From assembly GCF_028769735.1 (NCBI RefSeq), contig NC_088171.1:71751216-71815215 (forward strand): a stretch of 64,000 nucleotides of DNA. The letters run 5' to 3'. The notes beneath the pieces were generated by a model, which was given only the letters and a program-made list of their open reading frames with translations, was not told where the DNA came from and searched no databases. Below are positions 1 through 10,180 of the stretch, piece by piece (position 1 is the first letter of the stretch; each line of letters begins with the position of its first letter). Source of the stretch: Zonotrichia leucophrys gambelii (lineage: Eukaryota; Chordata; Aves; Passeriformes; Passerellidae). A program made the translations under genes and the position numbers.

Positions 1-3000
1 CATTTAATTAGAATTATGGTGCTCTCTGTGAGAGATTGGGAAGATGGAGTTTTATTTCAGGTCTTGTTAATACTATTTTTCAACTCATACACTTGAGACC
101 AAATTTCTCAGTCAAAAAGGGCAATAGCTATAGATCAGGGCTGCCTATAAATCAGGTCTGTATCTCGACTGGAATCAGCAGACTTTATGACAGCTTTCTC
201 TATTGCAGAATCCAGCCCAAAGTCATAAACTTGGGAAATGCTCATCATCTTCCAAAGGAGAACAATGGCTCTGGGAAAATCAAACGAGAACATGAATGTA
301 GTAAGAGTAGTAAGTCTTCCTCTTGTCTGCAGGGTAAGTGTGCTCTGGTTATATTTATATAATCCACTGACAGCAGGACAAGGCTTAATGGGTTAATTAA
401 GGACAAAATTGGCACACACTCCCATAATAGCATTTTGAATTGAAAGTCTTTGTAGAAATCACCCAAGATAATACAGAGGATTTTAATATATATTTCTCAA
501 CATTAATAAACTATGCTTAGAGTAGTTCTGACCCAAATTTGCTAATGTGGGTTTGGATTCAGGACACTTCACTGAAGCTTACAGCATAACTTTATCAAAG
601 GTTTTAGACTTCCTAGACCTAGCCCATCCTGTGCCAGTTTCTCCAAAAAATCAGAGCTTCTGTTTCTAAAGCCATCCACTGGTATTTAGAAGATAAGGTT
701 TGAAAACTGTGCACAATTCAAATTAGTTGAGATGGTGCATTGAGCTCAGAACTTCTTAACCTCTGTATTTTAGGGACTGCAATAATATGTAACAAATGGA
801 AATGCTTGAGATGGGAAGTGACCATCAATTAATAGTATTGAGATGCAGTAAAAAAAAGGCTACATTTAAGTAGGAAAAGGAGCAGGATCCATTAAGATGG
901 AGGTTATTTCCCAGAGGAAGTGGGGCAAATTCCATGGCTTGAGAAAGCAAAAACTGAATAGGTGAAGTTTAAGGAAAAGTCCTACAGACACCATCCTTCA
1001 TTGTACTGAGGATGGCTGAATTGTACATATACAATTTTATAGACATTTGTGTCTATGGCTGTGGTATTTGTACATGAATATTATATTTGCTATACCAATA
1101 CACTAGGCAACAGTTCATCCCACACAATTTTCCCCTAAAAGAAGACATCCACTTTTTGCTGGACAGGTCACTGTTCACAGATGCTTTGGAGGGAGGAGAG
1201 GACTGAAAAGTAGGCCAGCAAGAAATGTTCCATTACACATTAAGTTGAAAGAAATTCAGGAAGGTTTTGCTATGAGCTAGGTAGGTGAAATAGTAGAGAG
1301 AAGAACAGAAGGCAGCATAGTAAGGCAGGCTGATAAAGGTGCCTGCTTAATTGATCTTATTATTACACCAGTAACCCAAAAAGAGATATGGCACTTTTTT
1401 CCAGGGGTAATGAAACTGTATTCTTCCTTCAACAGGACTAAAACCCAACAAAAATCTCATGGTTTTTTTTTTTTTCTCAACAATACATGCTGTTGGTGTA
1501 TATAAGCTACATCTAGCAGTTAAAGTCCCAGACAAACAAACATAATGGCAATTTTTTTTCTTGTGTTGTAATCTAAGCAAGATGAACCTGTCAGGATAGG
1601 GTGTATAATTTTGCTTTGAAATTGTGGAAGAAACTATGAAAATCTTGTTTGCATATGATTTTATGTCCTGGTAGCTAACACAAAGTTGTTATCTTGGGGA
1701 AAGCACTCTCTATTTTTTCCTCTCCTTCTTCTGTCACTGAAGACAAAACTTGAGCCTGACTTCACCATTAACTCTAACAGTTCTTGTAGATGCAAGTCCT
1801 TGGTTTTACTGCACTTTTGCTACCTTGCAGTTCTTCCTCAAACTCCTTGCTCAATCCTCTTCCTGCAACTCCATCTGCTGGGCTGGAAATACGGGGCACA
1901 GCAGCCTCACAAGCTCCTGTCCCTTACGTGCATGCCTAAACTGCCTCAAAGCCATTTCCCACACAGCCTTTTGCTGTGCATTGTGTCCAGGGAGAAACAT
2001 GGCTAATATCATACTTATAGGGCCAGCAGGAAGATTCCCACTGGTGGAAAATTCTGGTTGTTGCTGTGGCTCTCTATTTTTAAGCAACCACACCAAGGAG
2101 GTCAGAGAGAAGGTTTGGGTTCTGCGTGTGAGATTCTGTGCAGAGAAAGAAGGGAAAAAGTGTGTAAAGCAAGAACTGATACTTACACCAAACCTTATTT
2201 CTAGATCTCAAAGCCTAACTCATTAGTTTTGTAACAAGAAATATGTTACAATTCCTTTTCATCGAGCTAAACCCTCTACATGGTCATAGTCTCATTCTGC
2301 TTTAAAGGTGAAAAGCTTACGCATATAAAAAGAACATAATCTAGCTCCAGACTGTTATGAAGAACTACTTTATGATTCTCTGCTTTGGAGGGAGAAATGA
2401 GGCCTTCAAAAGATATATGTACATTTCATAAGCTAATGCAAAAGTATTATATTTTAAAAGCACGTCTAACAAGGTTGCATTGTTGTGATCATATTTGTGA
2501 ACCTAACATTTAGTCATTGTACCTCTACTGACTCATTAATTCTTCTGTGTCTAGAAATATGGGGTAGGTTTTCTGTTTGCTTAAGATTTGGGCTATACAG
2601 GAACAATTTGGTGTTTGTTGACAAAAAAGGGGAAAATTTCCTCCAGTATTGGTGTTCTTTCCATACAAATGCAATTCATAAGAGAAGAAGGATTAGGAAC
2701 AGGTTTAGAAACAAACAAACAAACAAACAATGCCCACCAAAACAAACAAAAACACAAAACAAAACAAAACAAAAAAGACAAAACCAACTAACTAAACAAG
2801 TAAAATATCCCCAATATCTATAATCTGTAATTAGAGAGCGAGGCTTCATTTCATCATTGAAAATGAAAAGGATTGGCCTGAATGTTCAAGTTTCTATGTG
2901 ATCTAGGCATCTCTAAAGAGCTGAAAATTCAGTTCTTTCCTTTATTTAGACAGCATTATGCAAGTCACCCCTGTTGTTGGGCATTATAATACTCTTTCTT

Positions 3001-6000
3001 ATGTTTTAGTGGTCAGTAGAGATGCTGTGTATTTCCAAAGGAGCCTTGGTATTAGACCTGTCTATGGTGAGCAGCTCTGCTTATACCCTGTGCCAGAAAA
3101 AGCTGCACAATATAGGCTCCATGCCAGGCTTGCAAAGCTTTTCTTCCCTTTCTGTCCAGCGAACTATTTTTGACCAGCAATAAAAATATCACTGTGGTAT
3201 TGTTTTCCCAGTTCTGAACAGCTTCAGGAAAGGTAAGAGCCAAAGAAAAATGAACACTACTTTTTCCTGTTGGCCCTGCACAGATTCCTGCAGCTTATGT
3301 GGCTTAGAGTTTACTCAGAGGACAGGAATAGGAGCCATTCTGAAATGTTCATTGGATAAAATCAGACAGCCTTGTGCAAAATATGTTCCCATGCTACAGT
3401 GTAAGGAGGAACATCAACCTTCTTGTAAAAATCTCTCTTGCCATTTTTTTATACACATTTACTTGGCATTTAAAGTTCTCATGACCACCATAATTAAGCG
3501 AAGCAAACACCAGTGTTTTGCTGCCACTTTTTTCTCCTCCTCTGTCTGAGTCAGCTGCGGAAAGGCCCATATGCTCTTTGCTCTGTGGGAGATACAGAAC
3601 TCCCCCAGCAGCATGCAGACCGGCAATTGGCTGGAGCCACAGGCAGCTGTGTGGATGGCTTGTGTCCAGTCTGTCCAAAGTGGCTGGCTTGTTCTCTGGG
3701 AAGTCATTTCCTCTGGATCCATTTTTAATTTTAGGGAATTGGCACACAAGCCCTTTATTTAAAAGTTAAACTCCAAGAAGTGTTAGTGTCACACTGTCAG
3801 ATGCAAGCTCTGTTTTCCACAAATTTATCTTCTTCCTTCTCCATCTTCTCCCCATTAGTGCTACTTTGTTTTGTGAGAGTTATTGGAAAATACTATCTAC
3901 AACAGAGTCTCTACGTCTTTGGAATAAAATTCTTACTTAAAAAAAAAGAAGGGAGTACATGTCATTGTCAAGTCACTCTAAAGTTAAGGCACCCTGGCTT
4001 GCTTTGTCTTCAGTTAACTCAGTCTTTAGGTTTTGGATTTTCCTTATGTTACTCTCTACTCTTTCATAACTTGCCCTTAACTAGCCTGCAGAGACACTAA
4101 AATACAGCCTCCTGATTCCAAAACCTCATCAGTTTTTGACAATTTTACAAGAACAGCAGTATACGCACAGCTTCATCTATGAAAAAAGGAATGTGAGAGC
4201 AAATCACAAGCACAATTACTAAATTACACACAGAATTTATTGTAAAAATGGGGGAGAAAAATGGACTCAATGGGTATTGTTTGCACATGTTTGTGTGCAT
4301 CTGTGTGAGGTGGGGAGGGATGGAAATGGATGGTGATACCTGTGGCTATTTTCCATTAAAGCTGTTACCTATTCATGCCAGAACCAAGAAAAAGGAAGAC
4401 ATTTTAAAAAAAATCCCCCAAAAATCAGGCACTCTTCCACTCAGTTTATACATTGAACTGTGCCTAGGACAATGTACTGTATGTAAGTTTATAGGCAGAG
4501 TGGATTTTCTTTTCCTATTTACACACTTTTCGCTTTTCATACGAAAGTCATCCACATAAATCAGATAAAACTTTCCTAATACAAAAGAGAAAGGAAAACT
4601 TATATCATTATTCTTAGTGTAACAGCTTGGAAATTGACTTTATTATACATACTCATTAGGTGATTTTTGGGAGACTATAGAGAACTAGAAATTCTGATAA
4701 AAACCTTGTCAACATTGACAAGTTTGATTTATATGGCTCTTTCCATAACAATTATATGATTTTTAAATTAAGCCACATTTCCCCACCAAGTTGACTGCAA
4801 TCTTTTTTTGTCTACTTTCATATAATTTTTCTCCAAAGTGTCTGTCTTTGTAATGTATAGATCATTAGAATAATGCATATTTGATGAAAACTTGCAATAA
4901 ATAACATTTTGGACACTGTTTCCAGTCATTGATTGATGTGCATATTATTTTGTCTGCTGTATTTAACTGACATGTCTCAGTTTTTCCAATATCTGAAGGG
5001 CACGTACAGTGTAGTAATGGAGAATTTGGATGACCTATTTTCAGTTTCTCTTATGAAAAGAAAAGATTCCGTAAGTTGTAATTCTATAAAAGGGAAAACA
5101 GTGTCATTCACCTGAAAATCAAGGCTTACCAATTTTCACTCATTCCCATACAGTCCAGAAAATACAGTATATCAAACAAGTATTTGTCCTTTTTAAAAAA
5201 CATGAACACCATTGCTATTTATGGGAACACATAAAAGAAATGGAAAAGAACATTGCTTTTTTGCAATGGTAGGTGCATAATTGCACATAAAAACTTTCAG
5301 ACTTATTGGTCATCAAGAGGTTTCTCTCTATCCTAGAACTGTCAGAAACCTCACCAGCAGTATCAGCTTTGTTTGTAAAGTTCCAGGCTAAAGTTAAATA
5401 TACAGGGTGGTTGTTATTATAACTTGCACTGTACCATTGAGATGACTTTAATTACGTTTGTCCTAAATCAACATGCATGTAGGTCTGGGTCTGAGGATGG
5501 TAGACAAATTGTGCCCCAGTATCTCCTTGTATGAGCTCAGAGTGCCAGCTCTGTAGTCAAAGGTGAGGAGAGCATCTTTTGGCCATCTCCCTGTGAAAGT
5601 CACCTTCTGCAACTTTGATTTTCTTTGAGAGCATCTTTGTGAAATGGGCTCCTCTCTTAAGACACAGAAATGGTGTGCATAGAGTCCTTGTGTTTTGTGG
5701 AAGAAAAGTGCAAAGAGAGGGGAAAAGAAGAATTGGGGGATGAGGAATGTATGCTTTTGACTTCTACAGATCTACATTGCATCCACTGTCAAGAGTAGCA
5801 TAAAGCATATGACTGCTTGCAGTATCTTCCTAATCCAGGTAATTTCAAAATGGTGACTCTCTTTAGGACAGAAACTTTTGTGATTTGGGTTGATATGTTT
5901 AGGGTAAAAGGGATTAATGCATAAAAACCAGTCTCTTTTATTTGAGATCTTTCTGAGATTACTCTTATAGCAAAAATTAAATTGCAAGCTGCATACTGAT

Positions 6001-6792
6001 TCTTTTTTTTGTCATCTATCTAAAATTTTGCACCAGGTCATTTTTATATGAGGTTTTTGATGCAAGCAAATTGGAACTGACAAACTTTTGAGAACATTGA
6101 TTAAATGACCCAGCTGAACACTGAACAAATCAGGTCTTTTTCTCCTAAAGCCTCTCTCACTCAACAGGAGGAAGAGTGCCTGGATTAAAAGCATGACTAA
6201 GTTACATTTATTTTGTTATACCAAAAACCAGCTTTGTAGCACTGACATCAAAGACTTAATGGACATGCTCCATTTTTTTGAGCTTGTATATTAGAAAATC
6301 TAATACTTCTGGATATTATATTCTCTTTGCAACTTGCAAATTAATAGTAGTATACTCCTTAAAACATTCTTGCATCCCTAAAATGTTCCATTTATCCAGG
6401 TACTCTTCAAGTATAAATCACAGCAACTCTTCAGGAATGCAAGGAGAATGCAAGGGCAGAACAATACTTTGTTTGAAGGAGAAAACTGGTTTTGTCATTA
6501 AAGAGAAGTAAAATTTTCTGGTTTGGAACAGAAAACTTCTGTGGTCTGGTGCTCAGGCAAGTCTCAGTCCTGATCCTACATCTAAGGAACTATAGAATAA
6601 ACAGGTAATCCTCATACTGTTGAAGTAACAGCCTAAGGATCCTTATTAAGTGACCTTGACAAAAAGATTATTTCAGTTGTTTTATTTTGTTGTTGGGGGT
6701 TTTCCTTTTCTGTGTAGATTTTCCCCCCCTTCCCCACAGGTGAATGTGAAGTGTAGAGGGTAAAAAGAGATAGTTCCCAACACAAGCTATGG
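1..6792. other. Unique AT-rich noncoding DNA, no gene recognised
   Basis: I see no gene here. Open frames on both strands are short, carry no motif I recognise and lack convincing splice context. The longest is 158 codons at 1750-2226 on the plus strand. The stretch holds a CAAA-type simple repeat (2710-2783), short T runs (for example 1459-1475) and two small palindromes side by side near 5251-5286. The segment 3550-3720 is somewhat GC-richer and open on both strands, which is what composition alone produces. Confidence 0.7.
2710..2783. repeat. CAAA/CAAAA simple repeat
   Basis: An A-rich, C-punctuated simple repeat. Five CAAA-type units are followed by a short unrelated break and then by AACAAA and CAAAA units. 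It probably expanded by slippage. The lysine- and asparagine-rich frames crossing it, and the phenylalanine-rich frame opposite, are products of this composition. Confidence 0.85.
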
Positions 6793-7077
6793 ATCAAGTG
6801 ACAGGACAAGGGGGAATGGCTTCCAGTTGAACAAGAATAGGTTTATATCAGATAATAGGAAAAAAATTCTTTACTGTTAGGGTGGTGAGGCTAGACTAGA
6901 ACAGGCTACCCAGAGAAATTGTGGAGGCTCCATCCCTGAAAGTGTTCAAGGTCACCTTGGATGGGTCTAATAGAAGGTGTCCCTGGCCATGGCAGGGATG
7001 TTGGAACTGCCAAGGTCCCTTCCAACCCAAAGATTCCTTCCAACCCAAATTATTCTACAATTCTATGACTCTATGAT
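6793..7077 (+). mobile_element. CR1 LINE, 5'-truncated 3' end
   Basis: This is the 3' end of a CR1 retrotransposon on the plus strand. It begins near the conserved stretch GTGACAGGACAAGGGG. It then passes through the usual end of the reverse transcriptase ORF (CTTTACTGTTAGGGTGGTGAG, then ACAGGCTACCCAGAGA and GTGGAGGCTCCATCCCTG). It ends with the CR1 3' untranslated region (CCTTCCAACCC, then ATTCTACAATTCTATGACTC). Truncation of the 5' part is normal for CR1, which primes from its 3' end. An 18-bp tandem duplication sits in the tail. The reading frame is degenerate. Confidence 0.93.
7018..7053 (+). repeat. 18-bp tandem duplication in CR1 tail
   Basis: CCTTCCAACCCAAA occurs at 7018-7031 and again at 7036-7049, an offset of 18 bp. 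Typical CR1 3' ends carry this CCTTCCAACCC motif once, so it probably duplicated here after or during insertion. Confidence 0.8.
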
Positions 7078-8334
7078 CAATACATTATCATGATCTCACA
7101 GACTTACTCAATGAAAAATAAGAGATGATTTGTCTAGGACTCCCCTGCAAGAAATGCTTGAGAAGGCAGGCAGGTCATCTTCATGTCATTGTAACACGAT
7201 GTATTAATGACACTCCCATAGCCTCTATGCCCTTAAATCAATTTTACTAGGTCGCTGATTGATGACTATCTGGGAAGTTTCCAATTTGTTGCCTATTTTA
7301 ACTAAGGCACTGCTAAAAAAAAAAAAAGAAAAGAAAAATCTTTTTTATTTTAGCTTATTTATTTACAGTGCACACACATGTGGAGTAAGTCCCTAGACCC
7401 AGGCAACATAAATAGAGTTGCTGATGTGCATTAATGGGGTATTTTGTAGAAGTGATGGTGGTTGTTATATTTTCAATGTATGTACCAGTCCAAAGGGCTG
7501 AACTGTTGGGGGGAAAATACTGCAAGAAAGACTAATTTAGAACAAATTCACTCACTGCCACCAATAACAAAGGTCTTAAAGTGAACCATAACTTTCTGGT
7601 CTGGCCATAATGGAACATTACACTGCAGGCCATTTTGAGCCAAAATAATCTCATTTGAAGTTCTGATACTCTAGGGTGTGCCTACAGAGCAGGGATTTGT
7701 TAACTCATGTTACGATAAGCATTACTGGAAGAGTTTTATTTCTAGTGTGGAGACATTTTATAGAAGATGGAAAAGATAGGTATATATACACTCGTCTGAA
7801 CAAAAATGAAATAATAAGTTAGCTAAGACTTCCACTGACTAATGAACATAATAAAGAAACAGATTAATATACCCTAAGTGTTCTGATAATGGGAAAGTTT
7901 GTTTCTTGATTACTGCAGCAGAGTGTCTGCATTATCCAACTGAGAAAAAAAGGCTCAGCTTCTGACTTCAGAAATTCCACAGTACTAATAACCATTCATG
8001 CCAGATATTAATTCCTGGAGTCCACCAGCAAATTATGATTAAATATTTATTCAAAATTGTTTTTCAAGTGCCTAATCATCCAAACAGAGCTGAAAAAGAA
8101 AGCAAAAAGACTTCCAGATAGAGACCTTTCTCAGTGTTCTGAAGGTACATTTTACATGACCTTGCCTCTATCCTGCAAACCTCAACTCAAAGCATCAAGC
8201 CTAAAACCCTCAAGTAGAACCTATTCTATGAAACACTGGGCTTCTTTTATACAAAAGAAATGAGCTGCACCAATCACAGCCAGCAAGGACACATGAAGGG
8301 AAAATCCTTCTTAAGTAACTTAATTCCTTGTTAT
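7078..8334. other. Unique noncoding DNA between CR1 fragments
   Basis: No gene or recognisable repeat is seen apart from an A/T run at 7315-7345. The sequence is AT-rich with stops in all frames. Confidence 0.65.
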
Positions 8335-8651
8335 GACAAGGTCGCCCATCTAGTCAGCCAAGGGAAACTAGAAGACGTGGGTTTTTTTTTTTAATTCAAG
8401 AAAAGCTTTTGATACTCTTGATGCATCCTTCTGGACAAAATGTGTAGCACACAGCTGGATAAATACATCATGCCATGGGTGAGCAACTGGCTCATGGGTT
8501 GGGCACAAAGGGAGTTACACCAGGCTAGGGGCCAGTTACCAGTGGGGATTCCCAAGGATCATTTTTATATATATACCAGTTTTATATCAGCTCTTTAATA
8601 CTTTTGTTATAAATGATCTGTACACAGGGACTGAATGAACATTAAGTATTT

Positions 8652-9500
8652 TTCTGATGATACTAAACTAAGAGGAACTGTGGACTCCCTTGAGGGTAGA
8701 GGCCTTACAGAGAGATATGGGTGAACTAGCAAGATCAGCAATCATCTGCTGTACAGAAACTAGGTAAGTTCTGGATTCCTCACATGGGATGGGATGGGAT
8801 GGGATGGGATGGGATGGGATGGGATGGGATGGGATGGGATGGGATGGGATGGGATGGGATGGGATGGGATGGGATGGGATGGGATGGGATGGGATGGGAT
8901 GGGATAATCTTGGTTATATATACAAATTTAGGAGAAAGAGGCTGCCCTGCAGAAAGGAATCTGAGGGTTCCGGTTCATGGCAAATGGAAGATGAGTCAAC
9001 AGCAGGTCCAAAGGGTCAAAAAGTAGCTAAAAGAGCCAATCACTTGCTGGGGTGCATCAGGCATTGTCAGCTGGTCAAGGGATGTGACTGATCTGCTCTG
9101 TTCTGTGCTGGTGCAGCCCCACCTTGATACTGTGTGCAGTTTAGGGTGGTGCAGTATAAGGACGCCACACTACTAAAGGATGAGCAAGATGGTGAAAGCT
9201 CTCAAGGGCAAGACTTATGAGGAGTGTCTGAGGTTACTTGTCTTGTTCAGCTTGGAGAAGAGAATGCTCAGGGATGATCTCATCTTAGCCTACAACTTCC
9301 TCACTGGGGGTAGGGAAGGGGAGGTGCTGTTATCCTCTCTCTTGTGACCTGTGATGAAAGAAATTGATGAAGCTGTGTCAGCAAAAGTTCAAGTGAGACA
9401 TAAAGAAGGTGGTCGGTCACTGGAACAGGATCCCCAGTGAAGTGGACATGGCCCCAAGCCTCTGAGAGTTCAAGGAGCATCTGGATGATGCTCTTAGTTA
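8652..9500 (+). pseudogene. CR1 reverse transcriptase relic
   Basis: These are decayed remains of the CR1 ORF2 reverse transcriptase, seen as short in-frame islands in different frames. FSDDTKL corresponds to the FADDTKL motif of the palm domain. VAKRANHLLGCIRH corresponds to the later conserved VAKKAN...LGCIR segment. Frames shift between the islands and the GGGAT array splits them. It is non-functional. Confidence 0.8.
8786..8905 (+). repeat. (GGGAT)24 perfect pentanucleotide array
   Basis: Twenty-four uninterrupted copies of GGGAT span 120 bp with no substitution. The repeat contains no stop codon in any forward frame, which creates long spurious frames of repeating Met-Gly-Trp-Asp-Gly. 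Each unit supplies a GGG run separated by AT, so the G strand fits the canonical pattern for G-quadruplex formation many times over. The complete absence of interruptions suggests recent or continuing slippage, and the array is likely to be length-polymorphic. An assembly-collapsed length is also possible. Confidence 0.98.
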
Positions 9501-9600
9501 CATGGTTTAATTTCAGGTAGTCTTGTGAGAAGCAGGAGATGGACTCGATGACCTTTATGCATCCTTTCTCACTCCAGGTATGCTATGATTCTGTTGATAA

Positions 9601-10180
9601 GAATCACAGAAACAATTAGGTTGGGAAAGGCCTCTGAGATTATTGAGTCCAACCTATGCCCTAACACCACAATATCACCTACACCATGGCACTGAGTCCA
9701 ACATTTCCTTAAACACCTGCAAGGATGGTGATGACACCAGCCCCTGGACAGCCCATTCCAGTGCTCAATTACTCGCTCTGTGAAGAAATCTCCCTAACAT
9801 CCAACCTAAACCTCCCCTGGTGCTGCTTGAGACATAGGCCCTCTTGTCCTGTCTCTTGTTGCGTGGGAGAAGCCAGCACCCACCTGGCTACACCCTCCTT
9901 TCAGGTGGTTGGAGAGAGTGATAAGGTCTCCATGATCCTCTTTTTCTCCAGGCTAAGCAATCCCAGCTCCCTCTGCTGCACCTCACAGGACTTGTGTTCC
10001 AGACCCTTCACCAGATCCAGCTGACCTTCTCTGGATACACTCCAGCACCTCAATGTCCTTCTCATATTGAGGGGCCCAGAACTGGACACAGAACCTGAGG
10101 TGTGACCTCACCAGTGCCCAGGACACAGGAAGGATCACTTCCCTAGTCTAGCTGACCACACTATTTCTCATAAGACAGAA
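9601..10180 (-). mobile_element. CR1 LINE, antisense, 5'-truncated
   Basis: A CR1 copy on the minus strand, with its 3' end at 9601. Read on the plus strand it opens with GAATCACAGAAACAATTAGG and TTGGGAAAGGCC, the reverse complement of a CR1 tail. It then runs backwards through the 3' untranslated region and the C-terminal part of the reverse transcriptase ORF to about 10180, where an A/T-rich tract begins. A minus-strand frame at 9901-10089 keeps LVKGLEHKS and RELGLLSLEKKR, which are characteristic of the CR1 ORF2 C-terminus. Its tail lies about 6 bp from the tail of the preceding plus-strand CR1. Confidence 0.93.
9901..10089 (-). pseudogene. CR1 ORF2 C-terminal fragment
   Basis: A minus-strand frame of 62 codons translates to a recognisable piece of CR1 reverse transcriptase, containing LVKGLEHKS followed by RELGLLSLEKKR. 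The first residues may not be native and the frame is lost on both sides. It is a transposon relic, not a host gene. Confidence 0.85.

Larger units (their letters stand above)
8335..9594 (+). mobile_element. CR1 LINE, reverse transcriptase C-terminal half to 3' end
   Basis: A longer CR1 copy on the plus strand. It starts within the reverse transcriptase domain (GACAAGGTCGCCCATCTAGT) and continues through the region of the catalytic aspartates, which survives in translation as a relic FSDDTKL near 8652. It then covers the C-terminal part of the ORF (VAKRANHLLGCIRH near 9020-9065) and the 3' tail with GATGGACTCGATGACC and TGCTATGATTCTG. Frameshifts and stops break the frame throughout, so it cannot encode a working enzyme. 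It is interrupted by a perfect GGGAT array (8786-8905) exactly where related CR1 copies have a short TGGGAYGGGG-like stretch. The element on its 3' side is another CR1 in the opposite orientation. Confidence 0.93.

Noticed and set aside
1750..2226. 158-codon plus-strand frame
   Set aside because: Overlaps other frames on both strands and has no recognisable domain, no clear promoter or splice context. A chance frame of this size is expected in 64 kb.
8784..9091. Two overlapping frames of repeating Met-Gly-Trp-Asp-Gly
   Set aside because: They are translations of the GGGAT array, which has no stops in any forward frame, running into decayed CR1 sequence.
9725..10024. 99-codon plus-strand frame
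   Set aside because: It is the antisense reading of a CR1 reverse transcriptase fragment.
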